Shown: piece by piece, positions 1 through 7,638 of the stretch
Numbering within the stretch: position 1 is the stretch's first letter
Layout of the letters: every line of letters starts with the position of its first letter
DNA from: JAJYLM01 sp964547905
GTDB taxonomy: Bacteria; JAMCPX01
Length of the DNA stretch: 30,287 bases
NCBI GenBank assembly: GCA_964547905.1
Contig: CAZJPN010000058.1
Location: forward strand, 1 to 30,287
Reading direction: 5' to 3'
Notes under the pieces: generated by a model
The model's database searches: none
Seen by the model: only the letters and a program-made list of their open reading frames with translations
What the model was told of the DNA's origin: nothing
Position numbers and translations under genes: made by a program

Positions 1-156
1 GACAGACCTTACAGAAAAGGCATGTTGGAAGATGAAATCATTGCCGAATTGAAAAGAGGATCGGGTAAGCAATTCGATCCTGGGATTGTTGATGTCTTCT
101 TACGGATATACCCTGGATCTACGCATGGATGGAAGAATCAAGCCGTCTTATATTGA
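1..156 (+). CDS. C-terminal end of HD-GYP domain protein (partial)
   Basis: The window opens inside a reading frame that runs from base 1 to a TGA at 154-156, giving 51 residues. It begins DRPYRKGM and continues with an E-rich helix, then GSGKQFDPGIVDVFL. This is the typical end of an HD-GYP domain, where DRPYR...EL..G.G.QFDP follows the catalytic helices. HD-GYP proteins usually hydrolyse cyclic di-GMP, but the HD and GYP residues lie outside the window, so activity cannot be judged. Its last 19 bases overlap the 3' end of the convergent membrane protein gene at 138-467. The match is to a short but distinctive segment. Confidence 0.7.
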   Translation, partial: DRPYRKGMLEDEIIAELKRGSGKQFDPGIVDVFLRIYPGSTHGWKNQAVLY

Positions 157-467
157 GCGTCTCCGAAGCCGAGAATGGGATAGAAGATGAAAGACAGGAT
201 CCAGAGCCCGAACCCAAACCCTACCCCCTTCCCGAACCGCTCAGCCACACCTATAGAAACAACACCGCTCACAATCAGGTTTACCAGGGGTATGATATAT
301 AAGATTAGCCACCACCCGGGTTTGCCTGCGATCTTGATGATGACATATAAGTTATAGATTGGAATCAAACAAACCCATCCAGGCTGCCCCGCTTTTTCAA
401 AGACCTTCCACGTGGCAGCAATCATAAAAACCGTGACTGCCAAACCAACAATCCACAATGTCTGCAT
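138..467 (-). CDS. DUF5684-type small integral membrane protein
   Basis: A 109-residue protein consisting of an N-terminal membrane helix (about 3-19), a central segment and two further hydrophobic segments (about 52-73 and 83-102). The pattern AGQPGWVCLIPIYN, then GKPGWW, ERFGKG and YPILGFG matches the DUF5684 family, small membrane proteins sometimes found with signal peptidase I. The start codon is well supported: a perfect AGGAGG lies a few bases upstream on the minus strand (complement of about 470-477). The function is not known. It is probably monocistronic, and its 3' end overlaps the convergent HD-GYP gene by 19 bp. Confidence 0.85.
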   Translation of the reverse strand: MQTLWIVGLAVTVFMIAATWKVFEKAGQPGWVCLIPIYNLYVIIKIAGKPGWWLILYIIPLVNLIVSGVVSIGVAERFGKGVGFGFGLWILSFIFYPILGFGDAQYKTA

Positions 468-624
468 AGAGTACCTCCTCTTAAAGACTTGCCGGCCTTT
501 TCGACAGACAAAACATATGATTCAGGCGTGCAGGACTTTTACATCGCACGTATGCCTTTCTTGAATATACTAAAATTTGACCTTGATGGGGGAAATAAGA
601 AAACGGATCAAATAATCCTATTTT

Positions 625-900
625 TTATTTTGCGATAACTTTTCTCAGTTTGCTTCCGGGTCTGAATTTCGGTGCTTTTCTTGCGGCTATCTTCATCTTT
701 GCTTTTGTCTGGGGATTGAAACCCATCCGTGCCGCCCTCCTTGTAACAAGGAACGTGCCAAAACCAGGCAATGTCAGCTTATCTCCCTTTTTTAATACAT
801 CCGTAACATGATTTATAAAGGTGTTTAAAACCGACTCTGCTTTTGCCGTGGAGACCTCTATCTCATGGGCAAGTTTCTTGACGAATTCTGCCTTAGTCAT
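625..900 (-). CDS. HU-family DNA-binding protein
   Basis: A 91-residue histone-like protein. It starts MTKAEFVKKLA, has the helical dimerisation part, then LPGFGTF, the arm with GFNPQT, and a basic end rich in K and R. This is the full length and layout of HU/IHF proteins, which bind and bend DNA as dimers in the nucleoid. The frame is open further upstream, but the ATG at 898-900 is chosen because AGGAGG precedes it by a few bases (complement of about 904-909) and the family starts here. It is divergent from yjbQ, with a candidate promoter between them. HU and IHF subunits are hard to tell apart from sequence alone, so no symbol is given. Confidence 0.93.
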   Translation of the reverse strand: MTKAEFVKKLAHEIEVSTAKAESVLNTFINHVTDVLKKGDKLTLPGFGTFLVTRRAARMGFNPQTKAKMKIAARKAPKFRPGSKLRKVIAK

Positions 901-931
901 AAACCCTCCTTTATGGTATTCTCTGTCTGGA

Positions 932-959
932 TCACTACCAGATAGGACATACAAGTCAA
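932..959 (-). promoter_or_regulatory. Candidate sigma70 promoter for the HU gene
   Basis: On the minus strand TTGACT (complement of 954-959) is followed after 16 bp by TAGTGA (complement of 932-937), about 35 bp from the HU start codon. The -35 box is close to consensus and the -10 box is weak. Confidence 0.4.
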
Positions 960-969
960 GATAATCTGA

Positions 970-999
970 TTGTCTATTGAAGAGAATCTGTTGTATAAA
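970..999 (+). promoter_or_regulatory. Candidate sigma70 promoter for yjbQ
   Basis: TTGTCT (970-975) and TATAAA (994-999) are separated by 18 bp. A start near 1006 would leave a leader of about 15 nt before the yjbQ ATG at 1021. The -10 box is good and the -35 box is moderate. Confidence 0.4.
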
Positions 1000-1020
1000 G
1001 TGCACAGAGGTGGATGTGAG

Positions 1021-1437
1021 ATGAAAACATACCGCAAGGAATTATGGTTCAATGTACCGGCGAGAAGGGCGTTTATAAATATTACGCCGCAGATCGAAGA
1101 ATGCCTTCGGGAAAGCACTATCAAAGAGGGGCTTGTGCTGGTCAACGCCATGCATATAACAGCTTCTGTTTTTATCAACGATGACGAGTCGGGACTCCAC
1201 CATGATTTTGATGTATGGCTCGATAAGCTTGCACCGCATGAGCCTGTAAGGCAGTACCGTCACAATACCGGAGAGGAGAATGCCGATGCTCATATGAAAC
1301 GCCAGATCATGGGCAGGGAGGCCGTGGTCGCGATTACGGGAGGGAAACTCGATTTTGGTCCGTGGGAGCAGATCTTCTACGGCGAGTTCGACGGCATGCG
1401 CAGGAAAAGGGTGCTGGTAAAGATTATCGGCGAATGA
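1021..1437 (+). CDS. yjbQ: YjbQ family protein (UPF0047, secondary thiamine-phosphate synthase-like)
   Basis: A 138-residue single-domain protein of the YjbQ/UPF0047 family (Pfam PF01894). Visible hallmarks are NAMHITASVFINDDE, then a histidine-rich DHxxH-like segment (LHHDF), RQYRHN, ENADAHMKRQIMGRE and the C-terminal GPWEQIFYGEFDG. E. coli YjbQ can support weak thiamine-phosphate synthesis when overproduced; the physiological role across the family is unsettled. The frame is open 17 codons upstream, but the ATG at 1021 has an AGAGGTGG Shine-Dalgarno sequence just before it, and the family starts with this strand. It is divergent from the HU gene. Confidence 0.9.
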   Translation: MKTYRKELWFNVPARRAFINITPQIEECLRESTIKEGLVLVNAMHITASVFINDDESGLHHDFDVWLDKLAPHEPVRQYRHNTGEENADAHMKRQIMGREAVVAITGGKLDFGPWEQIFYGEFDGMRRKRVLVKIIGE

Positions 1438-1642
1438 CTGGTGTTGTGTTAGCTCTGTGTGAGGTACTCATGATAATAACCTTTTATAGTAGCTAAGGAA
1501 AATTGTCAAACAGGCGTGTGAAAATAGCTGACGATTTCTCCGACCATACCATCCTCTCTGCCAGTCAAAGAGGGAACCTTTTTAAAAACGATGCGTTTAA
1601 TTAAGTAAGAGCAAAGCACTTTTATAAGGAGGTGATGGGATC

Positions 1643-1951
1643 ATGTCCCGGAAACGTTTCCAGCTGTCAGCACGGATTAGCAGCGATAATCCGTCCGGTA
1701 TAAAAAATCTGCTGAAACAGTTTGTAGGCACGCAGGGCACCATAAAACCGACGGACGACGGGTTTGAGATTAAAGCAGAGTTTGTTGGAGAAAGTGCACG
1801 GGAATTGAATCGCAAACTATTGTCGGAGATGCGCAGGGTAGAAAAGCGAACGCGGCTTCGTGCAGAGTGGACACATGAAGATACCATTGAGAAGTTTTTT
1901 GACTATGTACCGAGGGGCACTTCGAAGGTGCATATCAATAAAACAAGGTGA
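1643..1951 (+). CDS. Conserved hypothetical protein, about 100 aa
   Basis: A 102-residue basic, soluble protein. No named domain is recognised. It has an alternating strand/helix pattern and a charged core, VGESARELNRKLLSEMRR, followed by KRTRLRAEWTHEDTIEKFF and DYVPRGTSK. The latter resembles small uncharacterised proteins I recall from other anaerobic bacteria, but I cannot name the family with certainty. A textbook AAGGAGGTGA Shine-Dalgarno sequence at 1625-1634 fixes the start and suggests strong translation. Its stop codon lies inside the ribosome-binding region of the next gene, so the two are probably translated from one transcript. Confidence 0.75.
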   Translation: MSRKRFQLSARISSDNPSGIKNLLKQFVGTQGTIKPTDDGFEIKAEFVGESARELNRKLLSEMRRVEKRTRLRAEWTHEDTIEKFFDYVPRGTSKVHINKTR

Positions 1952-1956
1952 GCAGT

Positions 1957-2346
1957 ATGAAGCAGTCCATGCTATTATTTGTAATAACAGTTTTGTTTGT
2001 AGAAGGTTTGTTTATTCCCAGTGCTTCAAGTACTACAACAACTTCGTCATTATCGAGGTTATCCATCTTACTGGACAATTATGATATCAATGCCAGTTCA
2101 GGAGAGATCGGTGTAACCATTACTGCAAGGAATTCAAACGGCAAGGGTATACCAGGGCTTACCCTTGTTGTAACGCTCGATCCCAAATCATTGGGATATG
2201 CCACAACACCTATCGATCTCGGTGACGGGACATATATATGCAGCTTAAACAGGCTGATGCTGGCAGGCAGTTTCTCGGTATCGGTTTCTGTAAACACAAA
2301 GACAGCTACAGCCTATTTTAAAGTTGACCCGGTTTATGTAAAATAA
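1957..2346 (+). CDS. Secreted protein with a single Ig-like (invasin/Big-type) domain
   Basis: A 129-residue protein with a Sec signal peptide (positively charged start, hydrophobic stretch, cleavage expected near PSASS) followed by one beta-sandwich-like domain. Features such as GEIGVTITARNSNGKGIPG, ...LGDGTYICSL..., AGSFSVSVSV resemble bacterial Ig-like and invasin-type repeats, where GDGTY and alternating hydrophobics are common. It is likely exported to the periplasm or cell surface. A GTG at 1948 is in frame, but the ATG at 1957 is preferred because AAGG (1945-1948) sits 8 bp upstream. It follows the 102-residue gene with a 5 bp gap. The function is unknown. Confidence 0.65.
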   Translation: MKQSMLLFVITVLFVEGLFIPSASSTTTTSSLSRLSILLDNYDINASSGEIGVTITARNSNGKGIPGLTLVVTLDPKSLGYATTPIDLGDGTYICSLNRLMLAGSFSVSVSVNTKTATAYFKVDPVYVK

Positions 2347-2444
2347 ACAGAGCCCTGTCGATACAAAAATTCATTCTGTTGCATCTTCACCCTTTCCTCG
2401 GCCCATCAGTATTCGTTTAATACATTATGGGTGGTTACAAAATC

Positions 2445-2474
2445 TTGACAGATAGGGGTGGGTAGCTGCATCAT
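2445..2474 (+). promoter_or_regulatory. Candidate promoter for the 60-aa protein
   Basis: A perfect TTGACA (2445-2450) is followed after 18 bp by CATCAT (2469-2474), which matches four of six -10 positions. It lies about 65 bp before the start codon at 2541. The -35 box is convincing, the -10 less so. Confidence 0.4.
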
Positions 2475-2540
2475 ACCGAATAGTACCTGCTTGCATGATG
2501 AGGTATAAAAATGGGGCGCCAATACGCGGAGGTGACACAC

Positions 2541-2723
2541 ATGGCAATTGAAACAAAAATCGAAGGGAATAAGCTCATTATCACTTGCGACTTGGAGAAG
2601 CCTACGCCAAGCGCATCGGGGAAAACGCTTGTAGTAGTCAGCACAAGAGGCAATATAAAGACATCTTGCATGGTAGAAGGGAAACCATTAATAATCGGGC
2701 TGAACGCCTATATCTACAAATAG
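2541..2723 (+). CDS. Conserved 60-aa protein of unknown function
   Basis: A 60-residue protein. Its core, LEKPTPSASGKTLVVVSTRG, and its end, GKPLIIGLNAYIYK, match a small protein found in many unrelated bacteria, in which PTPSASGKTLVV and GLNAYI are nearly invariant. No function is known to me. It has no signal peptide or membrane segment and looks like a compact beta-rich protein. The ATG at 2541 is selected over an in-frame ATG at 2511 because a near-perfect GGAGGTGA (2528-2535) sits 5 bp upstream. It appears monocistronic, with its own candidate promoter upstream and another promoter just downstream. Confidence 0.85.
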   Translation: MAIETKIEGNKLIITCDLEKPTPSASGKTLVVVSTRGNIKTSCMVEGKPLIIGLNAYIYK

Positions 2724-2839
2724 GGAAAACGTTGCTCCTTTCCCCTGTTTGAGATTTGCTTTCGGTTAACTTATTTTTTGCAATCAATCTATAGCAGACA
2801 CGTTTGTTTCTGACTAAAAATAATTTTTATAAAAAAAAC

Positions 2840-2869
2840 TTGACAAGTGTTATCGTAACGAATAATAAT
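2840..2869 (+). promoter_or_regulatory. Sigma70 promoter for the IPT/NHL lipoprotein
   Basis: A perfect TTGACA (2840-2845) is followed after 18 bp by AATAAT (2864-2869, five of six matches to TATAAT). Transcription would begin near 2876. That leaves only a short leader carrying GGAGG (2879-2883) before the ATG at 2889, and it argues against the upstream ATG at 2877. Confidence 0.65.
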
Positions 2870-2888
2870 CGTCCAAATGGAGGATAAT

Positions 2889-5800
2889 ATGGTTTTAAGA
2901 TATACGGTAATTGTTAGAATCATAAGTGTTGTTGTGCTAGGTTTGGTGTTTTTAACTGCTTGTTCAAGCAACCATAGTAGCTCCTCAGGGTCTCAGAATA
3001 ATGATGATAATCCTAATAGCGGTACAATGGTCATCAACAGCGTTAATCCGTCTTCCGGTACTGCAGGTGTAAGTGTTGTGATTACCGGTTCCGGTTTTGG
3101 TTCTTCACAGGGTAGTGTCAAATTTGAAAACACCACAGCTTCCATAAACTCGTGGTCTGATACATCGATAAGTGTTGTAGCCCCAGATATAGAAGCCGGT
3201 GATTTAAAGTTGAATGTTGTTTCGGGTACGCAAACAGCCGATATTGATTTTACTGTGTTACCGTTTATCTCAGGAATAAGTACAAACGATGTCATATTGA
3301 ATGATAATCTTAATATTACAGGAACGAGTTTTGGCTCATCACAGGGCGGCAGTACTATAAATTACGCCGGTACCGTTTTACCTGTTACTGCATGGACGAA
3401 TAATCAGATTACCGTATCCATAGGCAATATTACACATGCTGCATCAGGATTGGTTAATATAATTGTGAACAATAGTGTAAGCAATGGTATTACACTTACG
3501 GTACATCCATTAATATCCTCACTTTCTCCGGATACAGCGGAAATAGAAGACGAGGTTTCCATAACAGGAAAGCTTTTTGGCTCTAATCAAGGTACAAGCA
3601 GTGTCAGCGTTTCTAACATACCTGCAACAGTGATAAACTGGTCCGATAGTCTTATAAAAGCAAAGATACCTGATAATGCTGTCAAAGGAGATATTGTTGT
3701 TACGGTTAATAACATCGCTTCAACAGCACAGGGTTTTACAGTAACAAAAACATTTTACACAATAAATCAGCCGACAGGGCTTGCAATGGATGAAAATGAA
3801 AATATCTATGTTGCCAATTACATAGACGGAACGATTATAAAGGTTTTACCTGGCGGGATAACGCAAACAACCATCTATAAAAGTCTTAATCATCCTATGG
3901 GGTTATATTATCAATCACCATCAACTTTGTTTGTTGCATGTGAGGGAGATGGAACTGTTCAGAAGCTCACGCTCGGTGTACAGACAACCGGTTATACGTT
4001 TGCATCAGGTTTTTCACAGCCAGCTGGCATTGCAATGGATGATGCAGGTAATATGTATGTGACGAATTACGGGAACAATTCCATATCAAAAATAGATCTT
4101 GATGGCAGGATCACTACATTTGCAACAGGCTTCCATAAGCCTATGGGTATTGTGTTTACGGGACCAACCGGAGGCAAGACATTTAAGATAGCGAATAACG
4201 GAAACGGAACAATAGCAGTCGTAGATCTTTTTGGCGCTATAATAAATCCAGCCTTTGTGTCAAGTATTGGCTCCCCCCGTTATATTATGAGTGACGAAAA
4301 TTACAACCTCTATGTGACCTCGATGGATAATGAGATTGTTGAAATCATGCCGTCTGGAGCTGTGTTTACCTACACAACAGATCTCTCTGATCCTTACGGA
4401 CTTGTAATAGACAGCAAAGGTCTTGTATATGCGGCGAACTATAAAACAAATTCAATATCAATAATTAACGACAGCTACTATGTTTATGCACAGGGTTTTT
4501 ATAATCCATGGGGCATTACGTTTAGTTCATCATGCGCTATGTTTGTGGCAAATCAAGGCTCAGAGGTCACAGGAGGTGGTTCTATTTCCGTGGTAACTAC
4601 AGATGGGCAAGTGCTGCCATTTGTAAACCCGCTTGATCAATCTGCCTGTTCTGCTTCACGTATTATTAGTCCAAAAGGCATAACAACAGGTTTTGAAAGT
4701 AGTTTATTTGTAGCCCCGTCTATATCTTCATTGGCAGGTTATTTTCTTTCATCTGTAACATATAATGGTATGACTTCTGTAGTTGGAGGATGCTCTCTAC
4801 AATCTTTCTTCTTTATACCATGGGATATTACATTCAACCCTAAAACTGGATTATTATATGTAACGGATCTCATTGGTCTTGTATTTACCGTTACATCAGA
4901 TGGCAAAAAATATTCTTTTGCATCTGGATTTGACAAACCAAAGGGGATCGCTCTGGATGTAAATGGCAATGTGTATATAGCCAATAGTGCAGGGAATACC
5001 GTATCAATGGTTACCGCAGCGGGTACAATAACCACAACATACGCATCAGGATTCAGTATGCCATCGGATATAAAGTTTGGCAGCAAAGGTGAATTGTTCG
5101 TGTCGAATTATGGCGGTAATTCTGTCTCGATTGTCACTTCGGCAAATAGAGTATTTGCATTTGCCAAAGGCATATCACATCCAACAGGTATAGCTATCGA
5201 TGAAAGTGGAGGTTTGTACGTTGCAAGCGAATCTGAAGGTAAGGTGTACAAACTTATACATCATGTAACACCCTATGTATTTGGGTTTAATGATATAAAA
5301 GGACTTACAAAAGGGGTAGACGGCAAGATTTATATAGCAGACACTACAAACAATGCAATTTACAGGCTTGATGCAACAGATATGCTTACAACCATTGCCG
5401 ATAATATAAATTCAGCATCATGGTTTGTGTTTGATAGTACAGGTAATATCCTTCTGACCGATTTTCTCAATGGGACACTCCTTAAAATATCCGGGAATAA
5501 TTCAAACATATTTGCTTCAGGGTTTAGCGGTCCTACCGGTATTGCAGCGGATAATGTCAACAATCTTTACTACGTGATGAATTATCTTAACAATACGATA
5601 TCGATTGTTACTTCTTCAGGGGTTGTTTCAACATTTGCAGTGGGACTATACGGTCCGATGGGTGCGGCCTTCCTGTCGCCTGGTAATCTTTATGTTTCAA
5701 ACGCCTCCAATGGAACAATTGCAAAAGTGGTTCAGGGCAGCGGTGTAAGTACTTATGCAAGTGGATTCGGATTGCCGATTGGTATCGCACTTGACGCCGC

Positions 5801-5978
5801 ACATAATCTCTATGTAGCAGACCAATCCGCAAATATGATCTTTACTGTAAAAGATACAGGAGTCGTATCACCTTATGCAATGGTAACGGCCCCCTTTGGC
5901 ATTGCCTTTGATGGAAACGGCAACCTGTTTGTTTCGGATACCATAAATAAGCGAATAAAAGAGATTATACTCAATTGA
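2889..5978 (+). CDS. Surface lipoprotein with three IPT/TIG domains and 18 NHL-type propeller repeats
   Basis: A 1029-residue exported protein. The signal peptide ends in a lipobox, LTAC, near residue 25. It is followed by a Ser/Asn-rich linker and three IPT/TIG Ig-like domains (about 47-128, 128-208 and 209-285), each with the SxxxGxxVxITGxxFG hallmark. From about residue 290 to the end I count 18 repeats of about 40 residues of the form xPxGIAxDxxGNLYVxNxxNNTIxxV, typical of NHL/SMP-30-like beta-propellers. NHL propellers usually have six blades, so three propellers are possible. Such proteins generally sit on the cell surface and bind proteins or polysaccharides; no enzyme motif is visible. 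The start at 2889 is set by GGAGG at 2879-2883 and the promoter. A second lipoprotein gene follows after 56 bp. Confidence 0.88.
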   Translation: MVLRYTVIVRIISVVVLGLVFLTACSSNHSSSSGSQNNDDNPNSGTMVINSVNPSSGTAGVSVVITGSGFGSSQGSVKFENTTASINSWSDTSISVVAPDIEAGDLKLNVVSGTQTADIDFTVLPFISGISTNDVILNDNLNITGTSFGSSQGGSTINYAGTVLPVTAWTNNQITVSIGNITHAASGLVNIIVNNSVSNGITLTVHPLISSLSPDTAEIEDEVSITGKLFGSNQGTSSVSVSNIPATVINWSDSLIKAKIPDNAVKGDIVVTVNNIASTAQGFTVTKTFYTINQPTGLAMDENENIYVANYIDGTIIKVLPGGITQTTIYKSLNHPMGLYYQSPSTLFVACEGDGTVQKLTLGVQTTGYTFASGFSQPAGIAMDDAGNMYVTNYGNNSISKIDLDGRITTFATGFHKPMGIVFTGPTGGKTFKIANNGNGTIAVVDLFGAIINPAFVSSIGSPRYIMSDENYNLYVTSMDNEIVEIMPSGAVFTYTTDLSDPYGLVIDSKGLVYAANYKTNSISIINDSYYVYAQGFYNPWGITFSSSCAMFVANQGSEVTGGGSISVVTTDGQVLPFVNPLDQSACSASRIISPKGITTGFESSLFVAPSISSLAGYFLSSVTYNGMTSVVGGCSLQSFFFIPWDITFNPKTGLLYVTDLIGLVFTVTSDGKKYSFASGFDKPKGIALDVNGNVYIANSAGNTVSMVTAAGTITTTYASGFSMPSDIKFGSKGELFVSNYGGNSVSIVTSANRVFAFAKGISHPTGIAIDESGGLYVASESEGKVYKLIHHVTPYVFGFNDIKGLTKGVDGKIYIADTTNNAIYRLDATDMLTTIADNINSASWFVFDSTGNILLTDFLNGTLLKISGNNSNIFASGFSGPTGIAADNVNNLYYVMNYLNNTISIVTSSGVVSTFAVGLYGPMGAAFLSPGNLYVSNASNGTIAKVVQGSGVSTYASGFGLPIGIALDAAHNLYVADQSANMIFTVKDTGVVSPYAMVTAPFGIAFDGNGNLFVSDTINKRIKEIILN

Positions 5979-6034
5979 AAATAGGATTATAAAAGAATCC
6001 AATAATAGCTAATCCATTATTGCTGGTGCATGAA

Positions 6035-7537
6035 ATGAACATAAGAAATGAAAGAAGCCGGTTGATTGGTGAACTTATACTGCTATCTGTAGTTTTACTA
6101 TCCTGCAGTAATGAGGAATATGGTACTTTAACAATCAATACTCATTATATCCCACCACGCATAAATGCTTCATTAAGTACACTTGCACTGCCATCAGGTT
6201 CCGATAAGGTTAGTATCTCAATAACCGGCACGGATTTCAGCCCTATTGTTAAAGATGTAAGTATTGCGACCAATCCTTCCGGTGTTACCATCAGCGGCAT
6301 ACCAGCAGGTGAAAACCGTATTGTGAGCATATCCATAAAGAACGTGGTTGAGGCAGTTATTGCAAAAGGGAAGACAACAGGGGTTAAAATAAATGCAGGT
6401 AGTGTAAACACGGTTGATATTTTGATTACACAGGTTGGCGTATTTACGCAGCTTAATTCAAAGGTAGTACCAAGGGCGTTTGCCGTTTCAAGCTCTCTGT
6501 CAGACGGAACGTATATGATTATGGGTGGTGTTGTAGGTCGGCAATCCTCTTGTGGAAATGGATGCGTTCAGTTGATTGCTACACAGGAGACAGAAATTTA
6601 CGAACCAAATACGGGTATATTCCGGCAAGGACCGCAAATGAAAGAACCACGGGTTTTGTTCACAGCCAATTGCCTATCGGATGGTAGTATTGCTGTTGTT
6701 GGCGGCACAGATATTGTAAACGTGAGCTGTAATATAACAGCATGTTCTATAACCGTGCCGCAGGATCATGTAAAAACATCCATAGAAGTTTTCGATCCTG
6801 TGTCGAACAGCTTTTATAAAGCACAATCATTGGCTATACCAAGGGCAGGGCATTCTGCAAACATTCTTACTGGGGATAACGTATTAATTTCAGGCGGCAT
6901 AAGTGCCGACGGACCTACGAACAGTGCCGAGCTTCTAAACATAAAAACGGGAAAGGACATTTCATACACGATGTCATTTCCAAGGGTGTTCCAGGCTGCC
7001 GTTGCTTACTCAGATGGTGATATATTACTTGCCGGTGGAAACGCCGGTAATAATAAGGCGGAAAATTTTCAGTTATCAGGATTTACAGTTTCCAACAATA
7101 TTACCTGTACAACCTATTTTCCGTCTTCAGCGTTTATAAACGCGGCCAGAGAGATCATTATAAACGGCGGGGTTAATGCATACCAGCAGCCGGTTTCACA
7201 ATTGATGGTTGTTGATCCGGTTAACAGGGTTATTCTTAGCTACCATAATATGCTTTTACCCCGCGCATTGTTCTCTAACATCGTGCTTGGTGATGGAAAT
7301 ATCCTTATCGCAGGCGGTGTAACCGTACCTGTTTTTACAGTGTCTGATTCGGCAGAGGTATTTAATCCAATATCGAAATTATTCCTAAAATATTCATTGT
7401 TGTCTATTTCAAGGGCCGGGTATGCTGCACAAAGTCTTCATGACGGTTCCGCACTGATAGTTTCAGGCTTCTCAAATATCAATCCGTTAATTGGTGACAT
7501 AAGGTTTATAGATACTGCAGAGATATACAATCCATAA
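6035..7537 (+). CDS. Lipoprotein with Kelch-like beta-propeller repeats
   Basis: A 500-residue protein with a likely lipoprotein signal (hydrophobic LILLSVVLLSC; the leucine at position -2 is unusual but tolerated). A carbohydrate-binding-like or Ig-like domain (about 40-130) follows, similar to domains with the SISITGTDF and ISISIKN patterns. The rest carries Kelch or galactose-oxidase-like repeats: xPRAxxxxxxLSDGxxxxxGG followed by A/E-E-x-Y/F-D/N-P, for example EIYEPNTGIF, IEVFDPVSN and AEVFNP. These form a six- to seven-bladed propeller. The frame extends to a TTG at 6020; the ATG at 6035 with weak GGTG upstream is chosen, with moderate certainty. It is probably cotranscribed with the preceding lipoprotein, since the short gap contains no convincing terminator. 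Confidence 0.8.
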   Translation: MNIRNERSRLIGELILLSVVLLSCSNEEYGTLTINTHYIPPRINASLSTLALPSGSDKVSISITGTDFSPIVKDVSIATNPSGVTISGIPAGENRIVSISIKNVVEAVIAKGKTTGVKINAGSVNTVDILITQVGVFTQLNSKVVPRAFAVSSSLSDGTYMIMGGVVGRQSSCGNGCVQLIATQETEIYEPNTGIFRQGPQMKEPRVLFTANCLSDGSIAVVGGTDIVNVSCNITACSITVPQDHVKTSIEVFDPVSNSFYKAQSLAIPRAGHSANILTGDNVLISGGISADGPTNSAELLNIKTGKDISYTMSFPRVFQAAVAYSDGDILLAGGNAGNNKAENFQLSGFTVSNNITCTTYFPSSAFINAAREIIINGGVNAYQQPVSQLMVVDPVNRVILSYHNMLLPRALFSNIVLGDGNILIAGGVTVPVFTVSDSAEVFNPISKLFLKYSLLSISRAGYAAQSLHDGSALIVSGFSNINPLIGDIRFIDTAEIYNP

Positions 7538-7544
7538 AGTTTTG

Positions 7545-7578
7545 GATTAACCCATAAAATGCTGTTTTTGGGGTAATC
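7545..7578 (+). terminator. Stem-loop after the lipoprotein pair, probable terminator
   Basis: GATTAACCC (7545-7553) pairs with GGGGTAATC (7570-7578) with one mismatch. The stem continues with A-rich/T-rich pairing to a loop of about six bases (7559-7564), giving about 12 pairs in 14 positions. An AT-rich but not pure T tract follows. It lies just after the stop codon of the Kelch lipoprotein and before the promoter region of the acyl-CoA synthetase. Confidence 0.45.
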
Positions 7579-7586
7579 ATAATTAT

Positions 7587-7615
7587 TTCTTGCATTTTTG
7601 GTGTTAAGATATAAA
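7587..7615 (+). promoter_or_regulatory. Weak candidate promoter for the acyl-CoA synthetase gene
   Basis: A good -10 box TATAAA (7610-7615) lies 17 bp after a poor -35 box TTCTTG (7587-7592), about 24 bp before the start codon. The weak -35 could mean activator dependence; this is inference. Confidence 0.33.
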
Positions 7616-7638
7616 ACCTTACGAGAGGAGGATAGCTA

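Noticed and set aside
1438..1642. Intergenic region searched for tRNA, small RNA or terminator
   Set aside because: No cloverleaf and only a weak CCTCT/AGAGG pairing; nothing supportable.
2723..2745. Stem GGGAAA/TTTCCC just after the 60-residue gene
   Set aside because: Only six base pairs, a ten-base loop and no T tract; too weak to call a terminator.
2877..2888. Upstream ATG as start of the IPT/NHL lipoprotein
   Set aside because: The predicted transcription start is near 2876 and GGAGG lies between the two ATGs, so the ATG at 2889 is preferred.
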